A DNA stretch of 6,366 bases, taken from contig JAVVFH010000203.1 of assembly GCA_032250585.1 (NCBI GenBank), positions 1 through 6,366 of the forward strand. The letters are read 5' to 3'. The stretch is from JAVVFH01 sp032250585 (lineage in GTDB: Bacteria > Pseudomonadota > Gammaproteobacteria > Xanthomonadales > SZUA-36). This document shows positions 6,131 through 6,366 of this stretch, in pieces. The notes below the pieces were generated by a model. The model had not been told where the DNA came from and searched no databases. It worked only from the letters and a program-made list of their open reading frames with translations. The translations under genes were made by a program, and so were the position numbers. The first letter of the stretch is position 1; each line of letters opens with the position of its first letter.

Positions 6131-6163
6131 AAAAGGGCCAGCAGCAATGTCGGCCCTTTTCGT
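6131..6163 (+). terminator. Intrinsic (rho-independent) terminator
   Basis: AAAAGGGCC at 6131-6139 pairs perfectly with GGCCCTTTT at 6152-6160 around a 12-base loop, followed by CGTTT. The stem ends in a T run on this strand and also on the opposite strand, so it can work in both directions. It lies 240 bases after the last operon gene and probably ends the mer transcript before the next gene. Confidence 0.85.
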
Positions 6164-6258
6164 TTGCGGGCAACCCGTCGCGCCTGCCTTCTCGACTCGC
6201 CGCACCACGGCCGGGAATCCGTTTATCCTGTAATCACTTCCCAATGCGAGGTTTGGCC

Positions 6259-6366
6259 ATGATCGATGTCGACCCCGGGATTGTCTGCAGGCTGATCGAA
6301 CTGGCGCGGGAGTTCCACGCCCAGGAGACCGTCACGATCGATGAAGAACCGGGGTCGTTCGACGAG
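6259..6366 (+). CDS. Probable DUF3775-family protein, N-terminus only
   Basis: ATG 6259 opens a frame that runs to the window edge without a stop, giving 36 residues. GAGG at 6248-6251, seven bases upstream, supports the start. The peptide begins MIDVDPGIVCRLIELAREFH and continues with an acidic stretch ending DEEPGSFDE. From memory this resembles the start of DUF3775 proteins, where a VC..I..AREF helix is followed by an acidic, Pro/Gly-rich turn. These are small cytoplasmic proteins of unknown function. The gene is separated from the mer unit by a terminator and is probably resident chromosome or backbone rather than part of the resistance operon. The family call rests on a short match. Confidence 0.6.
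   Translation, partial: MIDVDPGIVCRLIELAREFHAQETVTIDEEPGSFDE

Larger units (their letters stand above)
5891..6258 (+). other. Spacer between the mer unit and the next gene
   Basis: This 368-base stretch has no convincing intact gene. It holds a possible permease remnant (5915-6085), an AT-rich patch at about 6081-6104, and an intrinsic terminator (6131-6163). From there it is GC-rich up to a GAGG ribosome site at 6248-6251 seven bases before ATG 6259. A TGTAAT at 6229-6234 resembles a -10 box for the last gene, but no good -35 is seen at the right distance. An open frame of 60 codons from ATG 5887 has no recognisable features. Confidence 0.6.

Noticed and set aside
4019..6244. A 741-codon open frame on the minus strand
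   Set aside because: It lies antisense to two strongly supported genes. Its composition is the mirror of GC-rich coding DNA, with no recognisable domain.

Overview
The window is a GC-rich bacterial stretch, most like a proteobacterium. The merA/merD/merE order supports this, and a gammaproteobacterium is my guess without proof. It covers the distal part of a mercury-resistance (mer) operon. All genes recognised lie on the + strand, tightly packed with ATGA overlaps or short gaps.

Layout: (1) 1-1295, the C-terminal 430 residues of mercuric reductase MerA, cut by the window edge just before the redox-active Cys pair. (2) 1309-1737, an unrecognised four-helix membrane protein with a Cys-rich segment. 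(3) 1734-2075, a MerD-like co-regulator. (4) 2077-2985, a patatin-like phospholipase. (5) 2992-3138, the C-terminal part of MerE with its N-terminal half and CPCH-type motif missing. (6) 3204-4505, a glutamate dehydrogenase. (7) 4535-5890, a flavoprotein disulfide oxidoreductase related to glutathione and mercuric reductases. (8) 5891-6258, a spacer with a possible gene remnant, an AT-rich patch and a strong intrinsic terminator. (9) 6259 to the edge, the first 36 residues of a probable DUF3775-type protein, outside the mer unit.

Compared with the Tn501/Tn21 order (merR-T-P-A-D-E), this operon has a membrane gene between merA and merD. It also has a phospholipase between merD and merE, which coincides with loss of the first half of merE, and two metabolic genes after merE. 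MerA needs NADPH and thiol-bound Hg(II). Glutamate dehydrogenase (glutamate and NAD(P)H balance) and a glutathione-reductase-like enzyme could feed that need. This coupling is inferred from gene order and not shown by the sequence. The upstream part (merR, merT, merP and the operator/promoter) is outside the window.

The most interesting points are the remodelled merD-merE junction, the unknown Cys-containing membrane protein, a MerD that keeps a Cys where MerR has its first Hg ligand, and a reductase that has Tyr where glutathione reductase has its catalytic His.
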